Of a stretch of 45,478 nucleotides of DNA, positions 24,491 to 33,632 are shown piece by piece. Numbering within the stretch: position 1 is the first letter of the stretch; every line of letters begins with the position of its first letter. This stretch comes from Burkholderiaceae bacterium (GTDB taxonomy: Bacteria > Pseudomonadota > Gammaproteobacteria > Burkholderiales > Burkholderiaceae_C). A program made the position numbers and the translations under genes. The notes under the pieces were generated by a model. The model had not been told where the DNA came from and did not search any database. It saw nothing but the letters and a program-made list of their open reading frames with translations. The stretch is from NCBI GenBank assembly GCA_019745555.1, contig JAIESX010000041.1, positions 1 through 45,478 on the forward strand. The letters run 5' to 3'.

Positions 24491-24717
24491 GCGGCGTCCT
24501 TGTGGCCTTCACTGTCGGCCGGTTCGGAGATGCGCTCGAGCAGGGCGTCCACGCGTGTGCGGGCCGCGGCCAGGCGCTGCTTGAGCTGGTCACGCTCGGT
24601 GGTGAGCTCCTCGATCTGGTCGCTCAGCAGTTCGTTGGTGCGCTGCAGCTCGGCATAGCGCACCAGCAGACGCTCGACGCGTTCAACCAGTTCTTCGATG
24701 GGCTTGGTCTTGGCCAT
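24487..24717 (-). CDS. ZapB-like coiled-coil protein (TIGR02449 type)
   Basis: A 76-aa almost entirely coiled-coil protein: heptads run from LVERVERLLVRYAELQ to about residue 65, with a charged C-terminus. Proteins of this size directly upstream of zapA in beta- and gammaproteobacteria are annotated as TIGR02449 or ZapB-like and are thought to act with ZapA at the division ring. The ATGA overlap with zapA shows they are translated together. A TACAAT -10 candidate lies at 24741-24746 on the minus strand. Confidence 0.78.
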   Translation of the reverse strand: MAKTKPIEELVERVERLLVRYAELQRTNELLSDQIEELTTERDQLKQRLAAARTRVDALLERISEPADSEGHKDAA

Positions 24718-24740
24718 GGATCGTGAATAAAAGTCTTGCC

Positions 24741-24775
24741 ATTGTAGGGTTTACGCAAGATTTCGAACGTAAAAT
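24741..24775. promoter_or_regulatory. Divergent promoters, zapB-like gene / B12 riboswitch operon
   Basis: On the minus strand TACAAT (plus ATTGTA, 24741-24746) is a -10 candidate for the zapB-like gene. On the plus strand TAAAAT (24770-24775) is a -10 candidate that would start transcription near 24782, right before the riboswitch. TTTACG (24750-24755) and CGTAAA (24768-24773) form an inverted repeat between them. The -35 elements are not clear. Confidence 0.4.
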
Positions 24776-24783
24776 CTCCAACG

Positions 24784-24996
24784 TTGGTGCTCGCGGTGTG
24801 GTTCACACGCCGCAGTTCAACGGGAAGCAGGAAGGCTGGTCGATCCCTGATCCAGCCCAACCTGCGCTGCCCCCGCAACGGTAAGTGGACGTGCCGCAAG
24901 GCGCCGCTTCCATCAATCGGCCACTGGCTGCCCTGAACAAGCAGCCGGGAAGGCGATGGAGGTTGTTTCCACCAGCCCGGATACCGGCCAACGAGG
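24784..24996 (+). promoter_or_regulatory. Cobalamin riboswitch
   Basis: The leader has the ordered elements of an AdoCbl-type riboswitch: GGTGC near 24786, AACGGGAAGCAGG, then the core GCTGCCCCCGCAACGGTAAG (24866-24885), GCAGCCGGGAAGG, and the B12 box CAGCCCGGATACCGGCCA (24973-24990). About 80 nt separate the box from the btuB start; within it GGAGG and AGCTCC can pair in front of the ATG, so translational control is plausible. It would repress the operon when cobalamin is plentiful. Confidence 0.93.
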
Positions 24997-25075
24997 TGGT
25001 GGTACGCCTGCGTGTCACCGTGACGTCCATGCCCTGGCGGGGAAGCCGGGGAGGACTTCGAGCTCCTTGTTCATC

Positions 25076-27031
25076 ATGAAAATTCGTGTTTCGTCCCTGC
25101 GACTCGCCGCGCTTGCGCTGGCCGTCGCCTGCGTGCCCCTGTCCGTCCAGGCCCAGTCCCCCAGCGAGGTGCCGGCCTTCCAGACCGTCCAGGTCAGCGC
25201 CAACCGCTTCGACGACAGCGCCGCCGACCTGCCTTTCGGTGTCAGCGTCATCACGTCCACCGACATCCAGCGCTCGGGCGCGGCCACCGTCAACGAGGCG
25301 CTCATGCGCCTGCTTGGTGTGCCGGGCCGCCTGGACTTCTATGGCGGCGGCGACTATGCGCTGGACCTGCGCGGTTTCGGCACCACGGCCGCCAGCAACC
25401 AGGTCGTCATGGTTGACGGCCAGCGCCTGAGCGAGGCCGACCTCGGCGGGACGCGTCTTGCCGGCATCCCGATCGACACCGTCGAGCGCATCGAGGTCAT
25501 CCGCGGCAGCGGCGCGGTGCTCTACGGCGAAGGCGCCTCGGGCGGCGTCATCATCATCACCACCAAGGCGGGCAAGGGTCTGGCGCGACGCAATGCCGCC
25601 CGTGCCTACGCGGCTGCCGGCAGCCGCGGCCTGGTCGAGGCTCGCGCCGGCGCCACCGTGGTGGCGGGAGGTTTCTCGCTGGATGTGGACGGCAACAAGC
25701 GCCAGGCCGACAACCATCGCGCCAATTTCCGCTCTGATCAGGATGGCGTCGCTGCCACAGCGCAATGGAGCAACGATTGGTTGCGCCTCGGTGCGCGCCA
25801 CGCCGAAGACCGGCTGGACACGGGCCTGCCCGGTTCCCTGACCGCGGCGCAGTACGCGGCCAATCCATACCAGACCACCACGCCAACCAATCGGGCGCAG
25901 GTTGAGAACCAGCGCAACAGCATCTTTGCCGAAGCGCAGCTGGCCGACTGGCAACTGGGCGTGGACGCCGGCACGCGGCGCAAGCAGCTCTACAGCTACT
26001 CACCCAGCTGGATCACGGCCTACGACATCGAGGCCAGCACGCTGTCGCTGCGCGCCCGGCATGAGGCCCGCGTGGGTGCAGGTCGCAACATCGTGCAGAC
26101 GGGCTGGGACCAGGCCGACTGGAAACGGGTCGACGGCGGCTCCAGCAGCGGTCAGCGCGACCAGCAGTCGCATGGCGTCTACCTCAAGAATGACTACGTC
26201 TGGTCTTCCGGGACCCGCCTCAGCGCCGGTCTGCGCCGAGAAGACATCGAGAAACAGGTCCGTACGAGCAGTACCAACCGCCGCATCGATGAGCGACCGC
26301 AAGCCTGGGAACTGGGCCTGCTGCAGCCGCTGGCACCGAGTACCTCGGTCTACGGTCGCGTGGGCCGCAGCTTTCGCGTGGCCAATGTGGACGAGTTCGG
26401 TTTCACCACACCGGGCGTGAGCCTGCGCCCCCAGTTTTCGCGCGACACCGAACTGGGTGTGCGCTGGGGACGCGAGGGCTCGGCGCTCGACCTGCGCGCC
26501 TACCGCAGCGCGCTGACCGACGAGATCGGCTACGACAGCCAGGCCGACGGGCCCAACGGTGCCGGCACCGGTGCCAATGTGAACCTCGACCCGACCTTGC
26601 GCCAGGGCCTGGAGCTCGAGGCGCGCCAGGCCTGGAGCCGCAGCCTGCAGCTGCGCCTGAACGCCGCGCTGCGTGAGGCCCGTTTTGTCAGCGGCCGCTA
26701 CGCCGGCCAGGATGTACCTCTGGTGCCATCGCAGACCCTGGCCTTGCGCGCCGACTGGACCCCGGCAGCCGGGCACCAGCTCGGCGGCGGTGTGAATTGG
26801 GTATCGTCGCGTCATCCCGACCTGGCCAACCGCTGCACCATGCCCAGCTACACCACGCTCGACCTGCGCTATGCCTACCAGCTGCGCCAGCTCGAGCTGG
26901 CGCTGGGCGTGATCAACCTGGCCGACCGGCGCTACTACACCCAGGCCTTCAGCTGCTCGAACGGCCAGGTGTCCTCCATCTATCCCGAGGCCGGCCGCAC
27001 GGTGGTGGCTTCGGCCCGGCTGAGCTTCTGA
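25076..27031 (+). CDS. btuB: TonB-dependent vitamin B12 receptor
   Basis: A 651-aa outer-membrane receptor. ATG at 25076 starts a signal peptide ending PLSVQAQ; the longer open frame upstream is riboswitch leader. The N-terminal plug domain (about 35-150) includes VQVSANRFDDS, a likely TonB box and plug start, and the region VIRGSGAVLYGEGASGGVII (about 140-160). The rest is a 22-strand beta barrel ending in an aromatic residue (LSF), typical of outer-membrane insertion. The B12 riboswitch and the following btuF-like, cob and btuCD genes support cobalamin or other corrinoids as the ligand. Confidence 0.92.
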   Translation: MKIRVSSLRLAALALAVACVPLSVQAQSPSEVPAFQTVQVSANRFDDSAADLPFGVSVITSTDIQRSGAATVNEALMRLLGVPGRLDFYGGGDYALDLRGFGTTAASNQVVMVDGQRLSEADLGGTRLAGIPIDTVERIEVIRGSGAVLYGEGASGGVIIITTKAGKGLARRNAARAYAAAGSRGLVEARAGATVVAGGFSLDVDGNKRQADNHRANFRSDQDGVAATAQWSNDWLRLGARHAEDRLDTGLPGSLTAAQYAANPYQTTTPTNRAQVENQRNSIFAEAQLADWQLGVDAGTRRKQLYSYSPSWITAYDIEASTLSLRARHEARVGAGRNIVQTGWDQADWKRVDGGSSSGQRDQQSHGVYLKNDYVWSSGTRLSAGLRREDIEKQVRTSSTNRRIDERPQAWELGLLQPLAPSTSVYGRVGRSFRVANVDEFGFTTPGVSLRPQFSRDTELGVRWGREGSALDLRAYRSALTDEIGYDSQADGPNGAGTGANVNLDPTLRQGLELEARQAWSRSLQLRLNAALREARFVSGRYAGQDVPLVPSQTLALRADWTPAAGHQLGGGVNWVSSRHPDLANRCTMPSYTTLDLRYAYQLRQLELALGVINLADRRYYTQAFSCSNGQVSSIYPEAGRTVVASARLSF

Positions 27032-27038
27032 GGCCCGC

Positions 27039-27851
27039 ATGAGCCCGTCCGCCGCCCTTGGCCCGCAGCGTATCGTCTGCCTCACCGAGGAGACGACCGA
27101 GTGGCTCTACCTGCTGGGCGAGGAGCGGCGCATCGTAGGCATCTCGGGCTACACGGTGCGGCCGCGCCGTGCGCGGGCCGAGAAGCCGAAGATCAGCGCT
27201 TTTCTCAGTGCGAAGATCGAGCAGATCGTCGAGCTGCAGCCTGACTGTGTCTTCGGCTTCTCCGATCTGCAGGCCGAGATTGCCAGTGAGCTGATCCGCA
27301 AGGGCATCCAGGTCACGGTCTTCAACCAGCGCAGCGTGGAGGAGATCTTTTCCATGCTGTACCAGGTGGCGGCCATGGTGGGGCAGGCGGAGCAGGGCGC
27401 ACAGCGCATCGCCGACCTGCGTCAGGGCCTGGCCGACATCCGCACGGCCGCAGCCGCCTTGCCGCGTCGCCCGCGGGTCTACTTCGAAGAATGGGACGAG
27501 CCTCACATCAGCGCCATCCGCTGGGTGTCCGAGCTCATCGGCATCGCGGGGGGCGACGACATCTTTCCCGAGCTGGCAGCCCAGCCCATGGGCAAGCAAC
27601 GCATCATTGCCGACGGCGCCGAGATCGTGCGCCGCGCGCCCGAGCTCATCATCGGCTCCTGGTGCGGCAAGAAGTTCCGGCCCGAGAAAGTGGCAGTACG
27701 CGCCGGCTGGCAGGAGGTGCCGGCGGTGCGACACCAGCAGCTCTTCGAGATCAAGTCCGCCGACATCCTGCAGCCCGGGCCAGCTGCGCTCACCGATGGC
27801 GTGGCCCAGCTGCATCGCCTCATCATGGACTGGAGCCGCCAGCATGGCTGA
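27039..27851 (+). CDS. BtuF-like cobalamin-binding protein without signal peptide
   Basis: A 270-aa protein with the helical-backbone metal-receptor fold of BtuF: RIVCLTEETTEWLYLLG at the start, an LQPDCVFGFSDLQ segment near 68, and RVYFEEWDEPHISAIRW near 147. It starts 7 bp after btuB, so there is no room for a longer N-terminus, and it begins MSPSAALGPQ with no hydrophobic stretch; it is therefore predicted to stay in the cytoplasm. A second, signal-bearing BtuF is at 28407. A cytoplasmic corrinoid-binding or delivery role is conceivable but unproven. Its end overlaps cobU by 8 bp. Confidence 0.72.
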   Translation: MSPSAALGPQRIVCLTEETTEWLYLLGEERRIVGISGYTVRPRRARAEKPKISAFLSAKIEQIVELQPDCVFGFSDLQAEIASELIRKGIQVTVFNQRSVEEIFSMLYQVAAMVGQAEQGAQRIADLRQGLADIRTAAAALPRRPRVYFEEWDEPHISAIRWVSELIGIAGGDDIFPELAAQPMGKQRIIADGAEIVRRAPELIIGSWCGKKFRPEKVAVRAGWQEVPAVRHQQLFEIKSADILQPGPAALTDGVAQLHRLIMDWSRQHG

Positions 27852-28410
27852 AGTGTTGACTGTCGCACGCAGCGAACTCATCCTCGGCGGTCAGCGCAGC
27901 GGCAAGTCGCGTCGCGCCGAGTTGCTGGCCCGTGCCTGGCTGGCGCAGTCCCGCAGCCACCAGGCCGTGTTGATCGCCACGGCCCAGGCCCATGACGCCG
28001 AGATGCGCGAACGCATCGCCCGGCACCAGCGCGACCGCGCAGAGCGCGTGCCCGGCCTGCAGACGGTGGAAGAGCCGCTGGAGCTCGCCCGCGCGATCAC
28101 GGCGCGCAGTCGCCCCGATACCCTGCTCGTGGTCGACTGCCTGACCCTTTGGCTGACCAACCACCTGATGCCGGCCCAGGGCGCAGCGGGCGAAGCGCCC
28201 ATAGCCGCCATGCTGCAGGCCCTGCGTACCGCTCCCGGCCCGGTGGTGCTCGTGGGCAACGAGATCGGTCTGGGGGTGATCCCCATGGGGCGCGAGGTGC
28301 GCCATTTCGTCGACGCCCTGGGCCGGCTCAACCAGGACGTCGCCAGCGTGTGTGAGCGCGTGAGCTTCATGGCCGCCGGCCTGCCGCTCACGCTGAAAGG
28401 ACAAACATGA
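27844..28410 (+). CDS. cobU: Bifunctional adenosylcobinamide kinase/guanylyltransferase
   Basis: A 188-aa CobU/CobP enzyme that phosphorylates adenosylcobinamide and transfers GMP from GTP to give AdoCbi-GDP. The P-loop GGQRSGKS lies at 15-22. HQRDRAERVP (about 61-70) contains the His of the guanylylated active site, and LLVVDCLTLWLTNHL is the family's Walker-B-like strand. The start at 27844 overlaps the previous gene. It links cobinamide salvage or CobD/CbiB product to CobS. Confidence 0.92.
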   Translation: MAEVLTVARSELILGGQRSGKSRRAELLARAWLAQSRSHQAVLIATAQAHDAEMRERIARHQRDRAERVPGLQTVEEPLELARAITARSRPDTLLVVDCLTLWLTNHLMPAQGAAGEAPIAAMLQALRTAPGPVVLVGNEIGLGVIPMGREVRHFVDALGRLNQDVASVCERVSFMAAGLPLTLKGQT

Positions 28411-29294
28411 GATTGCGTCTCGCCGTCGCCTGGCTGCTGGCCCTGGCCGGGCCCGTGCAGGCGCTGGAGGTCACCGACCAGCGTGGCGTCACCGTGCGCT
28501 TCGCGCAGACACCGCAGCGCATCGTGAGCCTGTTGCCTTCCCTGACCGAAAGCGTCTGCGCGCTCGGCCAGTGCCAGCGCCTCGTGGGCGTGGACCGTTA
28601 CTCCAACCATCCCGAGAGCGTTGCGCGCCTGCCCCGGCTCGGCGGCGGGCTGGACCCGAGCATCGAGGCTGTGATCGCGCTGCGACCCGATGTGGTCCTC
28701 ATCTCGCTCTCTTCGCGTGCCGCCGAGCGCCTGGAAGCGCTGGGGCTCAAGGTCGTGGCGCTCGAACCCAAGACCCACGCCGATGTAAGGCGTGTGCTGC
28801 AGGCCCTGGGCGTGCTGCTGGACGTTCCCACGGCCGAGCCCGAGCGTCTGTGGCGCGAGATCCAGGCTGGCGTGGACACCGCTGCGCGCAGTCTGCCGCC
28901 GGCGGCGCGCGGCCTGCGTGTCTACTTCGAGGTCAGCCGCGGCCCCTATGGGGCGGGCGAGGTGTCCTTCATCGGCGAAACGCTGACGCGCCTGGGGGTG
29001 AAGAACGTGATCCCGGCCGAGCTCGGTCCCTTTCCGCGACTCAACCCCGAGTTCATCGTGCGCGCCGATCCCGACCTCATCATGATCGGCAACCGCAGCA
29101 TGCAGACCCGCGAGGTCTATCCGGGCTGGGACCAGATGAAGGCCGTGCGCGCGCAGCGGGTCTGCGTCTACGGCGTGGAGGACTCGGACGTGGTCGTGCG
29201 TCCCGGCCCGCGCATGGCCGAGGCCGCGCAGATCATGGCGCGTTGCATCAGCGGGAAGCTGGCCCTGCCCATGCCTCCCGGAGGCCGTCCGTGA
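28407..29294 (+). CDS. btuF: Periplasmic cobalamin-binding protein
   Basis: A 295-aa substrate-binding protein of the BtuF type with a signal peptide (about 1-19, ending PVQA). RIVSLLPSLTESVCALG (about 38-54) and GGLDPSIEAVIALRPDVVLI (about 82-101) are the family hallmarks. It delivers cobalamin in the periplasm to the BtuCD transporter encoded next. It overlaps cobU (ATGA) and btuC (GTGA). Confidence 0.88.
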   Translation: MRLRLAVAWLLALAGPVQALEVTDQRGVTVRFAQTPQRIVSLLPSLTESVCALGQCQRLVGVDRYSNHPESVARLPRLGGGLDPSIEAVIALRPDVVLISLSSRAAERLEALGLKVVALEPKTHADVRRVLQALGVLLDVPTAEPERLWREIQAGVDTAARSLPPAARGLRVYFEVSRGPYGAGEVSFIGETLTRLGVKNVIPAELGPFPRLNPEFIVRADPDLIMIGNRSMQTREVYPGWDQMKAVRAQRVCVYGVEDSDVVVRPGPRMAEAAQIMARCISGKLALPMPPGGRP

Positions 29295-30292
29295 AGCACC
29301 CGGCCTCCGCGCTCGGCCTGGGCCTGCTGCTGCTCTCGGCGCTGCTGCTGGCGCTGGGCGCCAGCGTGGGCAGCACGGGTTTCGAGAGCGTGCTGCGCGC
29401 CGCGCAGGACCCGGTGTCGGCGCAGATCGTCTGGGAGATCCGCTTGCCGCGCACCCTGGGCGCCTGGCTCGCGGGCGTCTTGCTGGGCCTGGCCGGCGCC
29501 GTGGCGCAGGGCCTGTTCCGCAACCCGCTGGCCGATCCCTTCCTGCTCGGCAGCGCCTCGGGCGCCTCGCTGGGCGTGGCCTCGGCCATGGCCCTGCTCG
29601 GTGTCTCGCCCTCGGCCGTGGCCTGGGTCACGCGCCTGGGGCTCACGGGCGCGGCCTTCCTCGGCGCCGTGCTGGCCGTGCTGCTGACGCTGCAGCTTGC
29701 GCGCGGCGTGCAGCACACGCTGCGCCTGCTGCTGGCCGGTGTCATCGTCGGCGTGGTGCTTGGCGCCGCCAAGGATCTGGTGACGCTGGCCGCGCCCGAC
29801 ATCGTGCCCGCCATGCTGGGCTTCAACCTGGGCAGCGCGAGCTTCGTGGGCTGGTCGGCCTGTGCGCTCATGGCCGGTGTGGGCGCGCTGTGCGCACTGG
29901 CCGCCTGGGCCTGCGCCCGCGCGCTCGACGGCCTGAGCCTGGGCGAGGCCACGGCCGCCAGCCTGGGCTTGCCGCTGGCGCCCATGCGCGTGGTGCTGGT
30001 GGCCGTGCTCGCGCTGGCCACGGGCACGGCCGTGGCCCAGACCGGGCTCATCGCCTTCGTCGGCCTGGCCGCGCCGCATCTGGTGCGCTCCATCGTCAAG
30101 ACAACGCATGGCCGGCTCGTGCTGCTGTCCGCTGTCATGGGCGGCCTGCTGCTCATGGCGGCCGATATCCTGGCGCGCTGGCTCATCGCGCCGCAGGAAC
30201 TGCCCGTGGGCGTGCTCACGGCCGTGCTCGGCGGCAGCTACCTGCTGTGGCTCATGCACCGGCGCACCAGCGGCGGCGGAGGGGGGGTATGA
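29291..30292 (+). CDS. btuC: Cobalamin ABC transporter permease
   Basis: A 333-aa FecCD-family permease with about ten TM helices. GTG at 29291 overlaps the btuF stop (GTGA) and begins the first helix. Family motifs include RLPRTLGAWLAGVLLGLAGA (about 52-71) and LADPFLLGSASGASLGVASA (about 80-99), with GLIAFVGLAAPHLVR (about 255-269) for the coupling region with the ATPase. It forms the BtuCD-F importer with the neighbouring genes. A run of Gly codons (GGGGG) ends the protein just before btuD. Confidence 0.88.
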   Translation: MKHPASALGLGLLLLSALLLALGASVGSTGFESVLRAAQDPVSAQIVWEIRLPRTLGAWLAGVLLGLAGAVAQGLFRNPLADPFLLGSASGASLGVASAMALLGVSPSAVAWVTRLGLTGAAFLGAVLAVLLTLQLARGVQHTLRLLLAGVIVGVVLGAAKDLVTLAAPDIVPAMLGFNLGSASFVGWSACALMAGVGALCALAAWACARALDGLSLGEATAASLGLPLAPMRVVLVAVLALATGTAVAQTGLIAFVGLAAPHLVRSIVKTTHGRLVLLSAVMGGLLLMAADILARWLIAPQELPVGVLTAVLGGSYLLWLMHRRTSGGGGGV

Positions 30293-31077
30293 GCCCGCGC
30301 CACGCCCCGAACACCGCGGCCCTGAGCGCCCGCGGCCTGAGCGCCACGCTGGGCCAGGTCGAAGTGCTGCACGGCATCGACCTGGACCTGCCGGCCGCAC
30401 GCTGGACCAGCATCGTCGGGCCCAACGGTGCCGGTAAATCCACCTTGCTCAAGGCCCTGGCCGGCCTGCTGCCGCAGGCGCATGGCGAGGTGAAGCTGCA
30501 GGGCGACGTCCTGTCCACCGTGCCCAGCCGCCGGCGCGCCCAGCGCCTGGCCTGGCTGGGCCAGAACGAAGGCGCCACCGACGACCTGCTGGCCTATGAC
30601 GTGGCCATGCTGGGCCGACTGCCGCACCAGCCCTGGCTGGCGCCGCCGAGCGTGGCCGACCACGCTGCCGTGGAGCGCGCGCTGCGTGCCACCCAGGCCT
30701 GGGACTGGCGCGCACGGCCGCTGGGCCAGCTCTCGGGCGGCGAACGCCAGCGGGTGCTGCTCGCGCGCGCGCTGGCCGTCGAGGCCCAGGTCTTGTTGAT
30801 GGACGAGCCGCTGGCCAACCTCGATCCGCCGCACCAGGTGGACTGGCTGCTACTGGTACGCGAGCTCGTCCGCCAGGGCTGCACCGTGGTCAGCGTGCTG
30901 CACGAGTTGCCGCTGGCCCTGCAGTCCGACGATCTGCTCATCATGGCTGCAGGCCGCATCACGCACCACGGTGCCTGCAGCGACCCGGCCACGCATCGCG
31001 CGCTCGAAGCCGTGTTCGACGAACGCATCCACATTCAGGCGGTGGCGGGCCAGTGGCTGTCGCTGCCCAAAATTTGA
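30289..31077 (+). CDS. btuD: Cobalamin ABC transporter ATP-binding protein
   Basis: A 262-aa ABC ATPase. Walker [10 protein letters not shown] (44-52), signature LSGGERQ (about 148-154) and Walker [13 protein letters not shown] (about 168-179) are intact, with an H-loop His in [13 protein letters not shown] at 30289 overlaps the btuC stop. It powers cobalamin or cobinamide import with BtuC and BtuF. Confidence 0.9.
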   Translation: MSPRHAPNTAALSARGLSATLGQVEVLHGIDLDLPAARWTSIVGPNGAGKSTLLKALAGLLPQAHGEVKLQGDVLSTVPSRRRAQRLAWLGQNEGATDDLLAYDVAMLGRLPHQPWLAPPSVADHAAVERALRATQAWDWRARPLGQLSGGERQRVLLARALAVEAQVLLMDEPLANLDPPHQVDWLLLVRELVRQGCTVVSVLHELPLALQSDDLLIMAAGRITHHGACSDPATHRALEAVFDERIHIQAVAGQWLSLPKI

Positions 31078-31087
31078 GTACCACCCT

Positions 31088-31657
31088 ATGCAAATCGAAA
31101 CCCCACCCAGCGAGAAGCCCTACGAAAAACCCGAGGGTGAACGCCGCGGCCTCGTGCTCGTGAACACCGGCGACGGCAAGGGCAAGAGCACGGCCGCCTT
31201 CGGCCTGGCCCTGCGCGCGCACGGGCGCGGCAAGGCCGTGAAGATCTACCAGTTCATGAAGGTGCCCACGGCGCGTTTCGGTGAACACCGCATGTTCGAG
31301 CAGATCGGCATCCCCATCGAAGGCCTGGGCGACGGCTTCTCATGGAAGAGCCAGGACCTCGAGCACTCGGCCCAGCTCGCACGCGAGGGCTGGGAGCGTG
31401 CCAAGGCCAGCATCCTCGGTGGTGACCTGTTCCTCGTCGTGCTCGACGAGATCACCTACCCGCTGATCTACGGCTGGCTGCCGCTGGACGATGTGCTCGA
31501 CACCCTGCGGACACGGCCGAAGGACGTGCACGTGGTGCTCACGGGCCGGCGCTGCCCGCCCGAAATCATCGAGCTGGCCGATACCGTGACCGAGATGACA
31601 AAAATCAAACATGCCTTCAACGCCGGCATCCCGGCGCAGCGGGGCATCGAAGACTGA
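31088..31657 (+). CDS. cobO: Cob(I)yrinic acid a,c-diamide adenosyltransferase
   Basis: A 189-aa CobO/BtuR-type corrinoid adenosyltransferase that adds the upper adenosyl ligand. [10 protein letters not shown] (26-35) contains the unusual ATP-binding P-loop of the family, and [15 protein letters not shown] (about 118-132) and [17 protein letters not shown] (about 152-168) are conserved. It is 10 bp after btuD and 2 bp before cobD. Confidence 0.93.
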   Translation: MQIETPPSEKPYEKPEGERRGLVLVNTGDGKGKSTAAFGLALRAHGRGKAVKIYQFMKVPTARFGEHRMFEQIGIPIEGLGDGFSWKSQDLEHSAQLAREGWERAKASILGGDLFLVVLDEITYPLIYGWLPLDDVLDTLRTRPKDVHVVLTGRRCPPEIIELADTVTEMTKIKHAFNAGIPAQRGIED

Positions 31658-31659
31658 CT

Positions 31660-32628
31660 GTGGATTCCTGGCCTCACGTCTACATCCTGGCTGGTGCCTT
31701 GTGGCTGGCCCTGCTGGTGGATCGCTGGCTCGGCGAACCGCCGGCGCGCTGGCACCCGGTGGTGTGGATGGGGGCCTACCTGGGTTGGATCGGCCGGCAT
31801 ATTGCGCCGCAACGCACCCAAGCCGGGCGGGGCCCGGACATCACGCGCTTCGTACTTGGTGCGCTGGCCTGGAGTGTGGGGGCCATCGTGATCGCCGTGC
31901 TGGCCTGGTGGCTCCAGCAAGGGCTGCTGGCCTGGCATGCGATGGCCGCTGTCGCGTTGCTGGGCCTGCTGCTCAAGCCTCTGCTGGCCTGGCGCATGTT
32001 GCGCGACGAGGTGCAGGCGGTCGAAGCCGCCTTGCAGACCAGCCTGGAGAGCGGGCGGACGCAGCTGGCACGGCTGGTCAGCCGCGACGTCAGCGCGCTC
32101 GATGAACATCAGGTCCGCGAGAGCGCTATCGAGTCGCTGGCAGAGAACCTCAACGACTCGGTCGTCGCGCCGCTGTTCTGGTTTGGGCTGCTGGGCCTAC
32201 CGGGTGCGGCGCTCTACCGCTACGCCAACACGGCTGACGCCATGTGGGGCTACCGCGGTCTGCGCGCAGGCCGCGACTGGACCTGGGCCGGCAAGTGGGC
32301 CGCGCGGGCGGATGACGTGCTGTCCTGGCTGCCCGCGCGCCTCACCGCGCTGCTGCTCGCGCTGGTGCGCGGTGGTCTGTCCTGGCGCGCCCTGTGGGCC
32401 CAGGCGCCGCGCACGCCTTCGCCCAACAGCGGCTGGCCCATGGCGGCCATGGCGCTGGCCCTCGACGTGCGCCTGGGCAAGCCTGGCTTCTATGTGCTGC
32501 ACGAGGCCGGCCGCGCGCCGCAGACTGCAGATACGGCACGGGCCGTGCAGCTGGGCGAACGCGTGGTCCTGCTGCTCGCGCTGCTGCTGGCCGCAGCGCT
32601 GCTCTTCGTGGGCGAGAATCGCGCATGA
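31660..32628 (+). CDS. cobD: Adenosylcobinamide-phosphate synthase (CbiB/CobD)
   Basis: A 322-aa membrane protein that joins the aminopropanol arm to adenosylcobyric acid. GTG at 31660 is used as the start. Motifs: LLVDRWLGEPPARWHPVVWMG (about 18-38, given here as DRWLGEPPARWHPV), ESAIESLAENLNDSVVAPLF (about 154-173) and YRYANTADAMWGYR (about 187-200). Note that the name cobD is used for two different proteins; here it means the CbiB-type synthase. It overlaps the next gene by 4 bp. Confidence 0.92.
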   Translation: MDSWPHVYILAGALWLALLVDRWLGEPPARWHPVVWMGAYLGWIGRHIAPQRTQAGRGPDITRFVLGALAWSVGAIVIAVLAWWLQQGLLAWHAMAAVALLGLLLKPLLAWRMLRDEVQAVEAALQTSLESGRTQLARLVSRDVSALDEHQVRESAIESLAENLNDSVVAPLFWFGLLGLPGAALYRYANTADAMWGYRGLRAGRDWTWAGKWAARADDVLSWLPARLTALLLALVRGGLSWRALWAQAPRTPSPNSGWPMAAMALALDVRLGKPGFYVLHEAGRAPQTADTARAVQLGERVVLLLALLLAAALLFVGENRA

Positions 32629-33632
32629 TCACGCAGCAGCTGCATGGCGGCCCCGACGCACTCGGTGTGCCCGCGCACGACTTCTCCACCAACAGCAATG
32701 CCTGTGGCCCCTGTCCCCGGGCCCTGGCCCTCGTGCAGGCGGCCGACGCCGCGCACTATCCCGACCCTTCCTATGCCGCGCTGCGCGCGCAGCTGGCCGA
32801 CTGGCATGGCGTGGCGCCCGGCCGCGTGCTGCTGGCCGCGAGCGCCAGCGAGTTCATCCACCGCATCAGCGCCTGGGTCGCACAGCGTGGCCCGCGCAGC
32901 GTCTGGCTGCCTGAGCATGCCTATGGCGACTATGCGTCCGCTGCGCTGGCCTGGGGCCTGCGCCAGGTCGAGGACGTGCACACGGCCGGCCTGGTCTGGG
33001 CCTGTGAGCCCTCTAGCCCTCTGGGCCAGTCCCAGGCCGGTATGCCGCAGCAGCTGCGCGCCGCTCCGCTGTGCGTGCTCGACCGCGCCTACGAGCCCTT
33101 GCGCCTGCAGGGCAAGCCCAGCCTCCAGCCTGAGGAGCTGGAGCAGGTCTGGCAGCTCTGGACACCGAACAAGGCCCTGGGGCTCACTGGGGTGCGCGCC
33201 GCCTATGTGATCTCGCCGTTGCGGGCCGAGGAGACGGTGGCCCAGCTCGAAGCCCTGTGCCCCTCCTGGCCGCTGGGCGCCCACGGCGTGGCGCTCTTGC
33301 AGGCCTGGGTGCGCGAGGACGTGCAGGCCTGGCTGCGCGCCAGCCTCGATACGCTGCGCGCCTGGAAGGCGCGGCAGCTCGGTCTGTGCGAGTCGATGGG
33401 CTGGCAGTGCTCGCCCAGCCAGGCCAACTTCTTCTGCGCCCGCACCACCGTGCAGGGGCTGGCGCTGGCCCAGGCCCTGCAGGCCCTGCGAGCGCAGGGC
33501 ATCAAGCTGCGCGCGGCGGCGTCCTTCGGCCTGCCGGGCCAGGTGCGCCTGGGTGTGCTGCCGCCGGCGTCTCAGGACGCGCTGCGCGCCGCCTGGCATC
33601 AGCTCGCGCAGACCGGCGAGGTGAGCGCATGA
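32625..33632 (+). CDS. cobC: Threonine-phosphate decarboxylase-like PLP enzyme (CobC type)
   Basis: A 335-aa class I/II aminotransferase-fold protein homologous to Salmonella CobD and Pseudomonas CobC, which make (R)-1-aminopropan-2-ol phosphate from L-threonine phosphate. DFSTNSNACGP (about 19-29) corresponds to the family's D-F-S-x-N-x-N-P segment, and WTPNKALGLTGVRAAYV (about 184-200) carries the PLP lysine. ATG at 32625 overlaps cobD. It supplies the linker used by CbiB. Confidence 0.87.
   Translation: MITQQLHGGPDALGVPAHDFSTNSNACGPCPRALALVQAADAAHYPDPSYAALRAQLADWHGVAPGRVLLAASASEFIHRISAWVAQRGPRSVWLPEHAYGDYASAALAWGLRQVEDVHTAGLVWACEPSSPLGQSQAGMPQQLRAAPLCVLDRAYEPLRLQGKPSLQPEELEQVWQLWTPNKALGLTGVRAAYVISPLRAEETVAQLEALCPSWPLGAHGVALLQAWVREDVQAWLRASLDTLRAWKARQLGLCESMGWQCSPSQANFFCARTTVQGLALAQALQALRAQGIKLRAAASFGLPGQVRLGVLPPASQDALRAAWHQLAQTGEVSA

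Noticed and set aside
24956..25075. N-terminal extension of btuB to 24956
   Set aside because: The added residues are translated riboswitch leader; the signal peptide begins at 25076.
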